This document shows, piece after piece, positions 32,448-43,470 of a stretch of 64,000 nucleotides of DNA. Numbering within the stretch: the stretch's first letter is position 1; each line of letters opens with the position of its first letter. Below the pieces are notes generated by a model that saw only the letters and a program-made list of their open reading frames with translations, was not told the DNA's origin and did no database searches. The DNA is from Rana temporaria (lineage: Eukaryota; Chordata; Amphibia; Anura; Ranidae), in assembly GCF_905171775.1 (NCBI RefSeq), contig NC_053490.1, forward strand, positions 15,518,252-15,582,251, written 5' to 3'. Made by a program: the position numbers and the translations under genes.

Positions 32448-32706
32448 AGGCTTTGTGAATCGGTTTCCACTACTGTGAGTTGCTGTGCGACTTGACACAT
32501 GTGAAGTCGCATGACAAGTCAAAACCCATGTATTTTAATGGTCCCGTTTTTATTTATGCGACTCAAAAAGGTTCTTGCACTACTTTGTTCCTACTTCGGT
32601 GCGACTTGTTCTCACACGGTTGCATGACATTGCATCAAAAATCGCATTGCAAAGTCGCATTGTAAATCACGCAAATCTGGGGTTGTAATAGTGGAAACAG
32701 AGCCTA
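32448..32706. mobile_element. MITE with AGGCTYTGTTTCCAC ends
   Basis: Left 'aggctttgtgaatcggtttccactac', truncated here, pairs with right 'gtagtggaaacagagcct'-like sequence (aatagtggaaacagagccta). The interior alternates 'aagtcgca' motifs in both orientations. Class uncertain. Confidence 0.55.
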
Positions 32707-32713
32707 AGTGAAA

Positions 32714-32874
32714 TACTGTATGTATTGGCGTATAACACTCACTTTTTTTTTTTTACCCTGAAAATAGAGCGTAAATTGTGCCTGCGTGTTATACGCAGGG
32801 GGCCGTGGAAAGTTTTTTTCCTGAAACTACCCTCTTAAAGTTAGGGAGTGTGTTATACGCCGATAAATACGGTA
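32714..32874. mobile_element. MITE, TACCGTATTTATCGGCGTATA family (short copy)
   Basis: Ends TACTGTATGTATTGGCGTAT and ATACGCCGATAAATACGGTA. TA at each end suggests Tc1/mariner-type target use. Length 161 bp. Confidence 0.7.
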
Positions 32875-33110
32875 ATCAAAATACACCATGTATAAATTGA
32901 AATGCTACTCTAAAAAAAAAAAAATTGTATCTGATCAGATTCCTCAAAAAAAAACATTTGGTACCAGCACATACATGTAATTTATTAGTGACGTCACATT
33001 CCCCCTTTTTTTAATGTTTCCAATTAATTATGTATTGGGCATGGGAGTATGTGCCCAACACATTTCATGAATAGATTGACAATAGTTGCAGCATTTTAAC
33101 AATAAATATG

Positions 33111-33643
33111 TACCGTATTTATCGCGGTATAACGCGCTCCCGCGTATACCGCGCACCCCTAAAGTGGCCCCCAATCCTGTGGAAAAAAATATTTTTTGTA
33201 CTTACAGTTTTGGTGTCTTGCGCGGCGTCCATCGGCGGCCTCGTCGGGTCCGGCGTCCGTCTGCGGCTTCGGGTGTCCTCTTCGTCGGGTCCGTCTGCGG
33301 GCTTCGGGTGTCCTCTTCGTCGGGTCCGGGGTCCGTCTGCGGGCTTCGGGTGTCCTCTTCGTCAGGTCCAGCGTCCTTCTGCGGCGTGCTCGCGTCCTCC
33401 CCGCTCGTTTCCCGTGCCGAGTTTGAATACTGCGCCGACGTATACAGAGCGCAGTACACTCGTGTATTGTCGGGCAGGCTCGGGACTGGCCGACTATACC
33501 CGAGTGTACTGCGCTCGGTATATGTCGGCGCAGTATTCAAAACTCGGCGCGGGAAAGCGGGTATCGGCGTATACCGCGCACCCACGATTTTGCCCTGATT
33601 TTCAGGGCAAAAAAGTGCGCGGTATACGCCGATAAATACGGTA
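33111..33643. mobile_element. MITE, TACCGTATTTATCGGCGTATA family (long copy)
   Basis: Ends TACCGTATTTATCGCGGTAT and ATACGCCGATAAATACGGTA. 33241-33373 holds three tandem units of about 36-43 bp ('cttcgggtgtcctcttcgtc'). The arms 'gcgcagtacactcg' and 'cgagtgtactgcgc' form an inner palindrome at 33450-33520. ORFs through it are chance. Confidence 0.78.
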
Positions 33644-33875
33644 TTTTTAATCTATATAGATAACTTTTCTGAATTAAATCCTTCTTTAAAATTCACGCTC
33701 CTCCTCAGCAAGTCTCTCGGACTCGCTGCATATGGAATGCAAATATAGCAGTATGCTTTGCGCAAAAGCATTGACGAAGGTATGGTCGGTGGTTTGATCC
33801 CCTCTTTCACTTGAAGTGAAATAGGAGATTTATGCAAGCAGACATATACCTCTGTGTATTGTGCTAAAACATACT

Positions 33876-34531
33876 GGGCCAGATCCACAAAGAAGTTACG
33901 CTGGCGCATCTATTGACACGCCGCGTAACTTCTATTTTGATCCGGCGTATCTTTGTTTTGTATCCACAAAACAAAGATACGCCTGAAGCTGTGCTAGATC
34001 CGACTGGCGCACATCTTAGTACGCCGTCGGATCTAAGGTGCATATTTACGCTGGCCGTTTTACGTCGTTTCCTTAAGGCTTTTTTCGGCACATAATTACC
34101 CCTGCCATATGAGGCGTATCCCATGTTACGTATGGATGTCGTTCCCGTGTTGAATCTTGAAAATGTTACGTCGCCCGCGTAAGTCGTTCGCGAATAGGGC
34201 TTTGCGTAGAATGACGTTCACGTCGTAAGAATTGGCTTGTTGCGGGTTAATTTTTGAGCATGCGCACTGGGATACCCCCACGGACGGCGCATGCGCCGTT
34301 CAGAAAAAACGACATTTACGTCGGGTCAAGTAAAATTAACACAAAACACGCCCACACCTTTTACATTTGAATTCCGCGCCCTTACGCTGGCAGATTTACG
34401 CCACGCTGCCGCAACTTCAGAGGCAAGTACTTTGTGAATACAGCACCTGCCTCTCAAAGCCGTGGCGGCACAGCGTCAATACGATACGCTACGCCGGACT
34501 AAAATTATGATCCGCTACGTGGATCTGGCCC
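33876..34531. mobile_element. Harbinger MITE
   Basis: Ends GGGCCAGATCCACAAAG and CTACGTGGATCTGGCCC; flanks ACT and ACC (one mismatch). CpG-rich interior with 'catgcgcactgggataccc'. No transposase. Confidence 0.82.
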
Positions 34532-35124
34532 ACCATTGGATAGGAGGAATCACTCAAATAAAGCACCACACACAGATGAGTACCCTACTCAGTCCCTCTC
34601 ACCTGCCCACTTTAGCAATGCTCTCCTACTTGGCAGGATCAAAGGACATATATCAATTATTCAACAATCTGTTTGCATTCAGAAGAAAAAACAACTTATA
34701 CTCTAAATTGGAATTCCAAGACACATAACATGTAAGCATTTTTCTCTGAGCAAATGGAAGAGAATTCCCTATACCAACAACTTCCCCTTCTTAAAACCTT
34801 GGCTTGTATAGCATAGCTAAAACCCCGTTTTCCCATCTGCAACACAGCAACAACATTAATAAACATACATACAAAAGTACTTACCACTCTCACGATATTT
34901 GGACTGGAGACCACTGACTGTCCCACCTTACAGTCAGTGTAGCCACACAACAAATAATCTTATTACTTCTATGCGACAGAAAGATATGCAAAAGTAGGTT
35001 GGGTCACCAAAATTTAATCCTCATTTAACCATTTCAGCTCCTTACCAAAAGGACTGTCATGTACACTTTTCTACAGCGTCCCCAAAACGCTTATAATTAT
35101 TAGTACCTTCTCAGAGGTACTTTG

Positions 35125-35439
35125 AGCCTAGGTTCACATTGGAGCGATTTGTCATGCAACCTGAGAGTCTAATTGCATGACAAATCGTAGCCCATTGGCT
35201 GCAATGGCACCGTTACCATCGATGCAACGTGATTTTGCGGCGCCGCACCAATTTGCAAAAGCAGTTTCTGCACTACATTTGCCGACTTCAGGTGCGACCT
35301 CAATAGACACTCGTGTATGAAGGCATACATATGTCTATCAAGTAGCACCTGAAATCGTGCTGACCTTGCTACTCTGAAATTGTGCCATCTCAAGTGAAAT
35401 AGCACAATCTCAAAGTAGAATCAATGTGAACCAGGACCC
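35125..35439. mobile_element. MITE, CCTAGGTTCACATTG family
   Basis: Ends GAGCCTAGGTTCACATTGG and CAATGTGAACCAGGACCC. It alternates 'gcatgacaaatcg' and 'gtcgg' motifs and resembles the copy at 58579. Located in the 5' leader of the LTR element. Confidence 0.65.
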
Positions 35440-35608
35440 AAAAGGCGGATTTTCCCCAAAAAAATCCCCTATACACCAAGGCAAGGTTCGTATCCCTCTT
35501 CTACATAAGTTTAGTTTGAGGTGAAATTTAAATCAGAGCTAAGGCAAGAGAAGACAGTCTGTCTAAAAGACAAAAAGATTCCTCTTACCAAAGGTGATTT
35601 TTTTCAAC

Positions 35609-35624
35609 CCCACCGCTGCCACCA
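35609..35624 (-). other. Primer-binding site matching tRNA-Leu
   Basis: Two bases after the 5' LTR, the minus strand reads TGGTGGCAGCGGTGGG. From established knowledge, the 3' end of vertebrate tRNA-Leu(AAG) is CCCACCGCTGCCA plus CCA, an exact 16-base complement. Confidence 0.8.
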
Positions 35625-35626
35625 TC

Positions 35627-35897
35627 TGAAGCAGGTCATACCGCCACCCCGGTGTAATTCAGGTAAATGCAGGATACATTTCAGTAACTCCCGGAATTCC
35701 GTGAGAAATCAAAATGAGACACAAGGAAGCATTTGAGTGTTCATTAGATCTCTAAAGTGTATTCTCTCCCTTGGCTTATATACAGAAGAAAAATAGGATG
35801 GGCTGCATATTATTGCATATGTCTGTAAATATCATACAAACTCAGTATTTTCTTATCAAGATTTAAACCAGCTGAATTTAGTTTTAACAATGGCTGA
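35627..35897 (-). repeat. 5' LTR of the minus-strand retrotransposon, part 1
   Basis: The LTR is split here by the insertion of two GGCTGGGTTCACAC MITEs and their contents (35898-41629). The remaining LTR is 41630-41800, ending TTCTATTACA next to the duplicated CCAGT. Confidence 0.88.
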
Positions 35898-36212
35898 GGC
35901 TGGGTTCACACTACTACACTACTTTCATCCTACTTTGCTCTGCTACATTGGTCCTACATTTATCCTACATTGGTCTTACATCCATCCTACTTTCATGAAC
36001 AGGATACTACTTTGGTCTGACTTCAATGATATTCAATGGGTTGAAGTAGGATCAATGTAGGACCAAAAGTAGTACAGGGAGCATTTACAAAGTCGGACCG
36101 ACTTGTGTAGGACCAGTTAAGACGGCTCTCATAGGGAAACATTGATTTTCACACGTCATGCTACATGAGCTCCCAATGTAGGACCGTTTGTCGGACAAGT
36201 GTGAACCCGGCC
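35898..36212 (+). mobile_element. MITE, GGCTGGGTTCACAC family, first of an inverted pair
   Basis: Nearly identical to 6254-6569. It is followed by TTA and then a second copy in the opposite orientation. Confidence 0.82.
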
Positions 36213-37125
36213 TTAGGCTGGGTTCACACTTGTCCGACAAACGGTCCTACATTGGGAGCCTCATGTAGCATGACGTGTGAAAATCAATGTTTCCCTATGG
36301 GAGCCGTCTTAACTGGTCCTACACAAGTCGGTCCGACTTTGAAAATGCTCCCTGTACTAGTACTTTGGTCCTACATTGATCCTACTTCAGCCCATTGAAT
36401 ATCATTGAAGTCGGACCAAAGTAGGAGCCTTGTCCTAACGATCCGACTTTTGACATCCGACATGTGATTACAGCAACAGTAAAAGGAATTTATCTCAGTC
36501 TGGGATTGTTTTGTTTGGTCAAAGAACAAGTCAGACTATCACAAAGTCGGATCAAAGTAGTATTCTGTTCATGAAAGTAGGATGGATGTAGGCAGGGGCG
36601 TCGTTAGGCCCGGGCTAAGGGGGCTGGAGCCCCGAATGGGTCCCCGTAAAGCCCAGAGTCCCGGGCATTTAGCTTTCCATTGTAAGCCCCGAGTGCCGCC
36701 GAGACCCTGACGATTGTGATAGCAGCCTGGCTGGTCCCGCCTTCTGGAGCCCAACGCCTATGATGGACGTCCCACTGATCCAATGCCGAGACCGCAGGAC
36801 CTGTGACGTCCATCATAGGCGCCGCAAGCTTAGAAGGCGGGAATTACAATCCCGCCTGGCGCGACATGCCCGCTCCGCTTCGCTCCCTGCTTGGTTTGGC
36901 GGCTCTCCACGTTGGGACGGCTCCTGATGGCACAGGGCTCCAGCATCGCACACCACGGCTGCCTGCCGCATCCCCGCTTCCTTGCCAGCGGCTCTCCCCC
37001 TCGGCTCCAAAGCCTCCCTGGCTGCACTACGAAGGCTGCCTGGCCTGCCCATCCATCCGGGTAGCACCAGTCTGACGGGCACACCACGGCTGAGGTTGGT
37101 CAGTGATTGTGTATGCCTACCAGCC

Positions 37126-40100
37126 AGGTCAGTCACAGTGTATGTAGGTAGGTCGGTCAGGTCAGTGTTAGTTGGTCAGTGTATGTAGGTCAGGACAGGT
37201 CAGGCCAGTGTATGTAGGACAGGTCAGGCCAGTGTATGTAGGACAGGTCAGGCCAGTGTATGCAGGACAGGTCAGGCCAGTGTATGTAGGACAGGTCAGT
37301 GTCAGTGTATGTAGGACATGTCAGGTCAGTGTATGTAGGTCAGGACAGGTCAGGCCAGTGTATGTAGGACAGGTCAGTGTCAGTGTATGTAGGACAGGTC
37401 AGTGTCAGTGTATGTAGGACAGGTCAGTGTATGTAGGACAGGTCAGTGTCAGTGTATGTAGGACAGGTCAGTGTATGTAGGACAGGTCAGTGTATGTAGG
37501 TCAGGCCAGTGTATGTAGGTCAGGACAGGTCAGGCCAGTGTATGTAGGACAGGTCAGGTCAGGTCAGTGTATGTAGGACAGGTCAGTGTATGTAGGACAG
37601 GTCAGTGTCAGTGTATGTAGGACAGGTCAGTGTATGTAGGATAGGTCAGGTCAGTGTATGTAGGACAGGTCAGTGTATGTAGGACAGGTCAGTATATGTA
37701 GGACAGGTCAGTGTATGTAGGACAGGCCAGTGTATGTAGGTCAGGACAGGTCAGGCCAGTGTATGTAGGTCAGGACAGGTCAGGCCAGTGTATGTAGGTC
37801 AGGACAGGTCAGGCCAGTGTATGTAGGACAGGACAGGTCAGGCCAGTGTATGTAGGACAGGTCAGGCCAGTGTATGTAGGACAGGTCAGGCCAGTGTATG
37901 TAGGACAGGTCAGGCCAGTGTATGTAGGACAGGTCAGGTCAGGCCAGTGTATGTAGGACAGGTCAGGCAAGGCCAGTGTATGTAGGACAGGCCAGGCCAG
38001 GCCAGTGTATGTAGGACAGGTCAGGTCAGGCCAGTGTATGTAGGACAGGTCAGGTCAGGCCAGTGTATGTAGGTCAGGCCAGTGTATGTAGGACAGGCCA
38101 GTGTATGTAGGACAGGTCAGGCCAGGCCAGTGTATGTAGGACAGGTCAGGCCAGGCCAGTGTATGTAGGACAGGTCAGGCCAGGCCAGTGTATGTAGGAC
38201 AGGTCAGGCCAGGCCAGTGTATGTAGGACAGGCCAGGCCAGTGTATGTAGGACAGGCCAGGCCAGTGTATGTAGGACAGGTCAGGCCAGGCCAGTGTATG
38301 TAGGTCAGGTCAGGCCAGGCCAGTGTATGTAGGTCAGGTCAGGTCAGGCCAGTGTATGTAGGTCAGGTCAGGCCAGTGTATGTAGGTCAGGTCAGGCCAG
38401 TGTATGTAGGTCAGGTCAGGCCAGTGTATGTAGGACAGGCCAGGCCAGTGTATGTAGGACAGGTCAGGCCAGGCCAGTGTATGTAGGACAGGTCAGGCCA
38501 GGCCAGTGTATGTAGGACAGGTCAGGCCAGGCCAGTGTATGTAGGACAGGTCAGGCCAGGCCAGTGTATGTAGGACAGGTCAGGCCAGGCCAGTGTATGT
38601 AGGACAGGCCAGGCCAGTGTATGTAGGACAGGCCAGGCCAGTGTATGTAGGACAGCTTAGGCCAGGCCAGTGTATGTAGGACAGGTCAGTGTCAGTGTAT
38701 GTAGGACAGGTCAGTGTCAGTGTATGTAGGACAGGTCAGGCCAGTGTATGTAGGACAGGTCAGGCCAGTGTATGTAGGACAGGTCAGGCCAGTGTATGTA
38801 GGACAGGTCAGGTCAGGTCGGTGTATGTAGGTCAGGTCAGGCCAGGTTGGTGTATGTAGGACAGGTCAGGCCAATGTATGTAGGACAGGTCAGGCCAGTG
38901 TATGTAGGACATGTCAGGCCAGTGTATGTAGGACAGGTCAGGCCAGTGTATGTAGGACAGGTCAGGCCAGTGTATGTAGGACAGGTCAGGCCAGGCCAGT
39001 GTATGTAGGACTGGTCAGGTCAGGCCAGTGTATGTAGGTCAGGCCAGTGTATGTAGGACAGGTCAGGCCAGGCCAGTGTATGTAGGACAGGTCAGTCCAG
39101 TGTATATAGGACAGGTCAGGCCAGGCCAGTGTATGTAGGACAGGTCAGGCCAGACCAGTGTATGTAGGACAGGTCAGGCCAGGCCAGTGTATGTAGGTCA
39201 GGCCAGGCCAGTGTATGTAGGACAGGTCAGGCCAGGCCAGTGTATGTAGGACAGGTCAGTCCAGTGTATGTAGGACAGGTCAGGCCAGGCCAGTGTATGT
39301 AGGACAGGTCAGGCCAGACCAGTGTATGTAGGACAGGTCAGGCCAGGCCAGTGTATGTAGGTCAGGTCAGGCAAGTGTATGTAGGTCAGGTCAGGCCAGT
39401 GTATGTAGGTCAGGTCAGGCCAGTGTATGTAGGACAGACCAGGCCAGTGTATGTAGGACAGGTCAGGCCAGGCCAGTGTATGTAGGTCAGGCCAGGCCAG
39501 TGTATGTAGGACAGATCAGGCCAGGCCAGTGTATGTAGGACAGGTCAGGCCAGGCCAGTGTATGTAGGACAGGTCAGGCCAGGTCAGTGTATGTAGGACA
39601 GGTCAGGCCAGGCCAGTGTATGTAGGACAGGTCAGGCCAGGCCAGTGTATGTAGGACAGGCCAGGCCAGTGTATGTAGGACAGGCCAGGCCAGTGTATGT
39701 AGGACAGGTCAGGCCAGGCCAGTGTATGTAGGACAGGTCAGGCCAGGCCAGTGTATGTAGGACAGGTCAGGCCAGGCCAGTGTATGTAGGACAGGTCAGG
39801 CCAGGCCAGTGTATGTAGGACAGGTCAGGCCAGGCCAGTGTATGTAGGACAGGTCAGGCCAGTGTATGTAGGTCAGGCCAGGCCAGTGTATGTAGGACAG
39901 GCCAGGCCAGGCCAGTGTATGTAGGACAGGTCAGGCCAGGCCAGTGTATGTAGGACAGGTCAGGCCAGGCCAGTGTATGTAGGACAGGTCAGGCCAGGCG
40001 AGTGTATGTAGGACAGGTCAGGCCAGGCCAGTGTATGTAGGACAGGTTAGGCCAGGCCAGTGTATGTAGGACAGGTCAGGCCAGTGTATGTAGGCCAGGC

Positions 40101-40590
40101 CAGTGTATGTAGGACAGGCAAGCCAGTGTATGTAGGACAGGTCAGTGTCAGTGTATGTAGGACAGGTCAGTGTCAGTGTATGTAGGACAGGTCAGTGTCA
40201 GTGTATGTAGGTCAGGACAGGTCAGGCCAGTGTATGTAGGTCAGGACAGGTCAGGCCAGTGTATGTAGGACAGGTCAGTGTATGTAGGACAAGTCAGTGT
40301 ATGTAGGACAGGTCAGTGTATGTAGGACAGGCCAGTGTATGTAGGTCAGGACAGGTCAGGCCAGTGTATGTAGGTCAGGACAGGTCAGGCCAGTGTATGT
40401 AGGTCAGGACAGGACAGGTCAGGCCAGTGTATGTAGGTCAGATCAGTGTATGTAGGTCAGGACAGGTCAGGCCAGTGTATGTAGGTCAGTGTATGTAGGA
40501 CAGGTCAGGGTCAGTGTATGTAGGGCAGGTCAGTGTATGTAGGGCAGGTCAGTGTCAGTGTATGTAGGTCAGGACAGTGTATGTAGGTCA
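37126..40590 (+). repeat. Large minisatellite (agtgtatgtaggacaggtca), 3.5 kb
   Basis: Well over 100 units of 'gccagtgtatgtaggacagg' plus a variable tail of 'tcaggcc' and 'tcagg' modules, giving 15-31 bp periods. Higher-order blocks exist: 'gtcagtgtcagtgtatg' types at both edges and 'tcaggccaggcc' types in the middle. Same unit and orientation at 43471-43820. Open frames such as 'GQVRPVYV' repeats are artefacts. Confidence 0.97.
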
Positions 40591-40683
40591 TGTGTCAGAA
40601 ACAACCCTGAAAGACATGCTAATGTGCCTCACAGCTTCCTTACATGCTGATCTCATGCAGTGTGTAACTGACATACACACACT

Positions 40684-41409
40684 GGGCCAGATTCACAAAG
40701 GTTAGCGGATCTTTAGATCCGTGTAACCTATGTGTTTTAAGATCCGCCCTCGCAAGTTTGTGAGGAAAGTGTCAAATTCACAACACACTTACCTCCAAAC
40801 TTGCGACGGCGGATCCTAACTCCCCCGGCGGAATTCTAATTCCGCGGCTGGGGGAGTGTACTATTTAAATCAGGCGCGCTCCCGCGCCAATTTAAATACG
40901 CATGCGCCGTCCGGGGAATTTCCCGGCGTGCATTGCTCCCACTGACGTCAATAGGACGTCAGTGGTTGCGACGTGAGCGGGACTTGCGACGCGCGTGTTC
41001 GTGAATCGGCGTACGCAAACGACGTAGGAAATTTCAAATTCGACGCGGGAACGACGGCCATACTTAACAATACTTACCCCTGCTTTTAGCAGGGGTAAGT
41101 ATACGACGGGTACCGCGCTACGGAAACGACGTAAGAACACAGCGTCGGGTCCGCGTACGTTAGTGAATTTCGCGTATCTCGCTGATTTACATATTATTCA
41201 GTGTAAATCAGCGGGAACGCCCCCGGCGCCATTTTTAAATCCAAAAAAAGATCCGACAGTGTAACACAGTGTAACACTGTCGGATCTTAGCCCTATCTAT
41301 GCGTAACTGATTCTATGAATCAGGCGCATAGATAGGACCAGTGTAAGTCAGAGATACGATGGTGTATCAGGAGATAATACACCGTCGTATCTCTTTGTGA
41401 ATCTGGCCC
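40684..41409. mobile_element. Harbinger MITE with ACT duplication
   Basis: Ends GGGCCAGATTCACAAAGG and CTTTGTGAATCTGGCCC; exact ACT flanks at 40681-40683 and 41410-41412. Subterminal 'gaatcaggcgcatagatagg' and CpG-rich centre. 726 bp, no ORF. Confidence 0.92.
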
Positions 41410-41800
41410 ACTGACTTGTGTGTCTGTGTGTACTGACACACGCGCGCGTAGGTCGGATAAGTCGCGACCCCCCCCCCTGGTTCCGGCTTCGGGCTGAAGC
41501 CCCTGGTCTTTTTGCCACCTAGCAACGCCCCTGGATGTAGGACCAATGTAGGAATAATGTAAGATCAGTGTAGGAACAATGTAGCAGAGCAAAGTAGGAT
41601 GAAAGTAGTGTAGTAGTGTGAACCCAGCCTTTAAGATGACTTTGCTTATACAATCAGGCTGTTCCATGAATTTAACCACAATGACTTCGCAGAAGCAGGG
41701 TGTGACTCCATGCAAACTGTTAGCTAAGTATGTCAAAACACATATTGAAAAGTTAATTTCTACTTAAAAATAAAGTCAGTTATTTATACATTCTATTACA

Positions 41801-41856
41801 CCAGTGTCACATCAATATCTGTCACAGTGCACAAAACATCTCTCACACTGTACCAG
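41801..41856 (+). repeat. Continuation of the 25-31 bp minisatellite (middle piece)
   Basis: 'ccagtgtcacatcaatatct' and one degenerate unit between the LTR element and the next hAT insertion. Confidence 0.9.
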
Positions 41857-42748
41857 CAGGGCCGATCCGCCCTATAGGCTCACTATGCAAGCCGCTTAGG
41901 GCCCCGCAAAGCTGCAGAGGGCCCCCCAAATTACTAGAGGCCCCGCCTGGTGAGAAGTCATTTTCAGCCCCTCACCCCGCTTCTCAACTCGCTGGCTGCA
42001 CGGGAGAAGAGGTAAGAAGTCAGCGCCCCCCTGCTTCTCACTTTAATGTAAGATGTCATTTCTGAAAGCAGAACACCCCCCCCCCCCCCCCCTTCTCAAC
42101 TTTAATCTTTAATGTGACATGTCACTGTCGGAAGCGCCAACCCCCCCCCCCGCTTCTCAACTTTTCTTAACTTTAAAGCGGAGTTCCACCCAAAAATGGA
42201 ACTTCCGCTTATCCCACTCCTCACCCCCTTACATGCCACATTTGGCATGTATTTTTTTTGGGGGGGGGGAGTGGGGGCTTCAGGAGGAGTGGGACTTCCT
42301 GTCCCACATCCTCCTTCCGCCGAGGGGCTGGTAAGGCGATTAAGCTTAATCGTCCTACTGCAGCCCCTCCCCTAGGCGATCGCCTAGGACACGTGACAGG
42401 TCCTAGGCGATCGCCTGTCCAATCGGACGGCGCAGCGCCGGGCCGCGCCCCCATGCGCAGTGCCGCTCGCGCATGCGCAGTGGGTGCCCGGCCGTGAAGC
42501 CGAAAGCCTTCACGGCCGGGTGCCCACAGTGACAATGAAGACGCCGGCCGGGGAGGGGGGGAGAGGAGCGGAGCCCCGGCCGGCGCGTCGCTGGAACGCT
42601 GGAGCAGGTAAGTGTCTGTTTATTAAAAGCCAGCAGCTACACTTTTTGTAGCTGCTGACTTTTAATAAACATAAATATTGTCTGGAACACCTCTTTAATG
42701 TGACATGTCATTTTGCTTAGGGCCCCAGGGAGGTCAGGATCCGCACTG
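41857..42748. mobile_element. hAT element inserted in the minisatellite
   Basis: Left end CAGGGCCGATCCGCCC; right end diverged, 'aggtcaggatccgcactg'. Exact duplication TGTACCAG at 41849-41856 and 42749-42756, which is itself part of the minisatellite unit. Contains tandem 'cttctcaactttaatg' modules and a nested TTAA MITE. Confidence 0.88.
42177..42694. mobile_element. TTAA MITE, AGCGGAGTTCCACCC family
   Basis: TTAA at 42173-42176 and 42695-42698. Left end AGCGGAGTTCCACCC, right end GTCTGGAACACCTC. Contains 'gatcgcctaggacacgtgac' as a palindrome and a donor-like 'gcaggtaagtgtc' at about 42604. Confidence 0.82.
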
Positions 42749-42930
42749 TGTACCAGTGTCACTTCAATATCTGTCACAGTGTACCAGTGTCACTTCAATA
42801 TCTGTCACAGTGTACCAGTGCACAGAAACATCTGCAATAATGTCCCATATTGCAACATCAACATCTGTGAGTGTTCACCGGTGGACGATCAACATCTGCC
42901 TCAGTGTACAAGTGCACAAAAAACACCTGT
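42749..42930 (+). repeat. Continuation of the 25-31 bp minisatellite (right end)
   Basis: Two clear units ('cagtgtaccagtgtcacttc') and then degenerate units with 'agtgcacagaaacatctg', marking the array edge. Confidence 0.85.
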
Positions 42931-43292
42931 CAATTGAAAAAAAAAAAAGTAAAGGGTCCCTGTCTCTCCTTGCTCGTGTGCAAAGAAACGCACACGTTGG
43001 TCCCGTACACATATGTAAATGGAAATTGCACCACACATGTGAGGTATTTCCGTGAACGTCAGCGTAAGAGCAACAATTCTAGCACTGAGCCTCCTCTGTA
43101 ACTCTAAGTAGGTAACATGTAAAGGCTTATAAAGCGTTGCCTATGGTGATTTTTAAATACCAACGTTTTTTCGCCGTTTCACAAGCGTGTGCAATTTTAA
43201 AGTATGCCATGTTTGGTATCTATTTTCTGGGCGCAGCACCATATTTTATAAAAAAGTGGGTATTATACTGTGTTTGTGTGCATTTAAGTTAA
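42931..43292. mobile_element. Fragment of the GGTATGGAAGTGG MITE family
   Basis: Parallels 16085-16400: 'caacaattctagcactgagc', 'aaagcgttgcctatggtgat' and 'gtatctattttctgg'. Neither terminus is present. Confidence 0.65.
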
Positions 43293-43470
43293 TTAACCAC
43301 TACCTGCCCGGTCAATAGACAATTGACGTCCGGGAAGCAGTTGTGAAATCCTGACTGGACGTCTATTGACGTCCTGCAGGATTTCATGCCGGCGCACGCC
43401 CGTGGGGGTGCGCAGCGGAGGCTCTTTACCACGTGATCAGCCGTGTCCAATCACGGCTGATCACGAACGG

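Larger units (their letters stand above)
36593..41533. mobile_element. hAT element of 4.9 kb carrying a large minisatellite
   Basis: Ends CAGGGGCGTCGTTAGG and CCTAGCAACGCCCCTG. Exact duplication GATGTAGG at 36585-36592 and 41534-41541. Contents: about 500 bp of non-coding sequence, a 3.5-kb minisatellite, a Harbinger insertion and a short right arm. No transposase is encoded. Confidence 0.9.
36216..41629 (-). mobile_element. MITE, GGCTGGGTTCACAC family, second copy, split by a 4.9-kb hAT
   Basis: Starts GGCTGGGTTCACACTTGTCC and ends GTAGTGTGAACCCAGCC. Its own sequence is 36216-36592 and 41534-41629. It has an extra segment (36430-36545) absent from the copy at 6254. Confidence 0.8.
26470..41800 (-). 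mobile_element. LTR retrotransposon, non-coding, heavily interrupted
   Basis: Two LTRs of about 440 bp (26470-26909 and 35627-35897 plus 41630-41800) differ at roughly 17 sites by eye. The 5-bp duplication CCAGT flanks the whole (26465-26469 and 41801-41805). On the minus strand the 5' LTR is followed by a primer-binding site (35624-35609) and the 3' LTR is preceded by a polypurine tract (26921-26911), fixing the orientation. After subtracting later insertions the internal part is about 3 kb with no recognisable gag, pol or env, so the copy is non-autonomous or fully decayed. Class (Gypsy or ERV-like) is not determinable from what remains. Confidence 0.88.

Noticed and set aside
32980..33020. 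A second polypurine tract (minus strand, before TGTGACGTCA)
   Set aside because: It looks like a PPT-LTR junction but no matching LTR partner exists in the window; the verified PPT is at 26911-26921.
33086..33635. ORFs of 127-175 codons on both strands
   Set aside because: They lie wholly inside the TACCGTATTTATCGG MITE with a short tandem repeat and are open on both strands because of CpG-rich composition.
37126..40590. CRISPR-like regular repeats
   Set aside because: Units of 15-31 bp vary in length and have no unique spacers; the context is a vertebrate transposon. This is a minisatellite.
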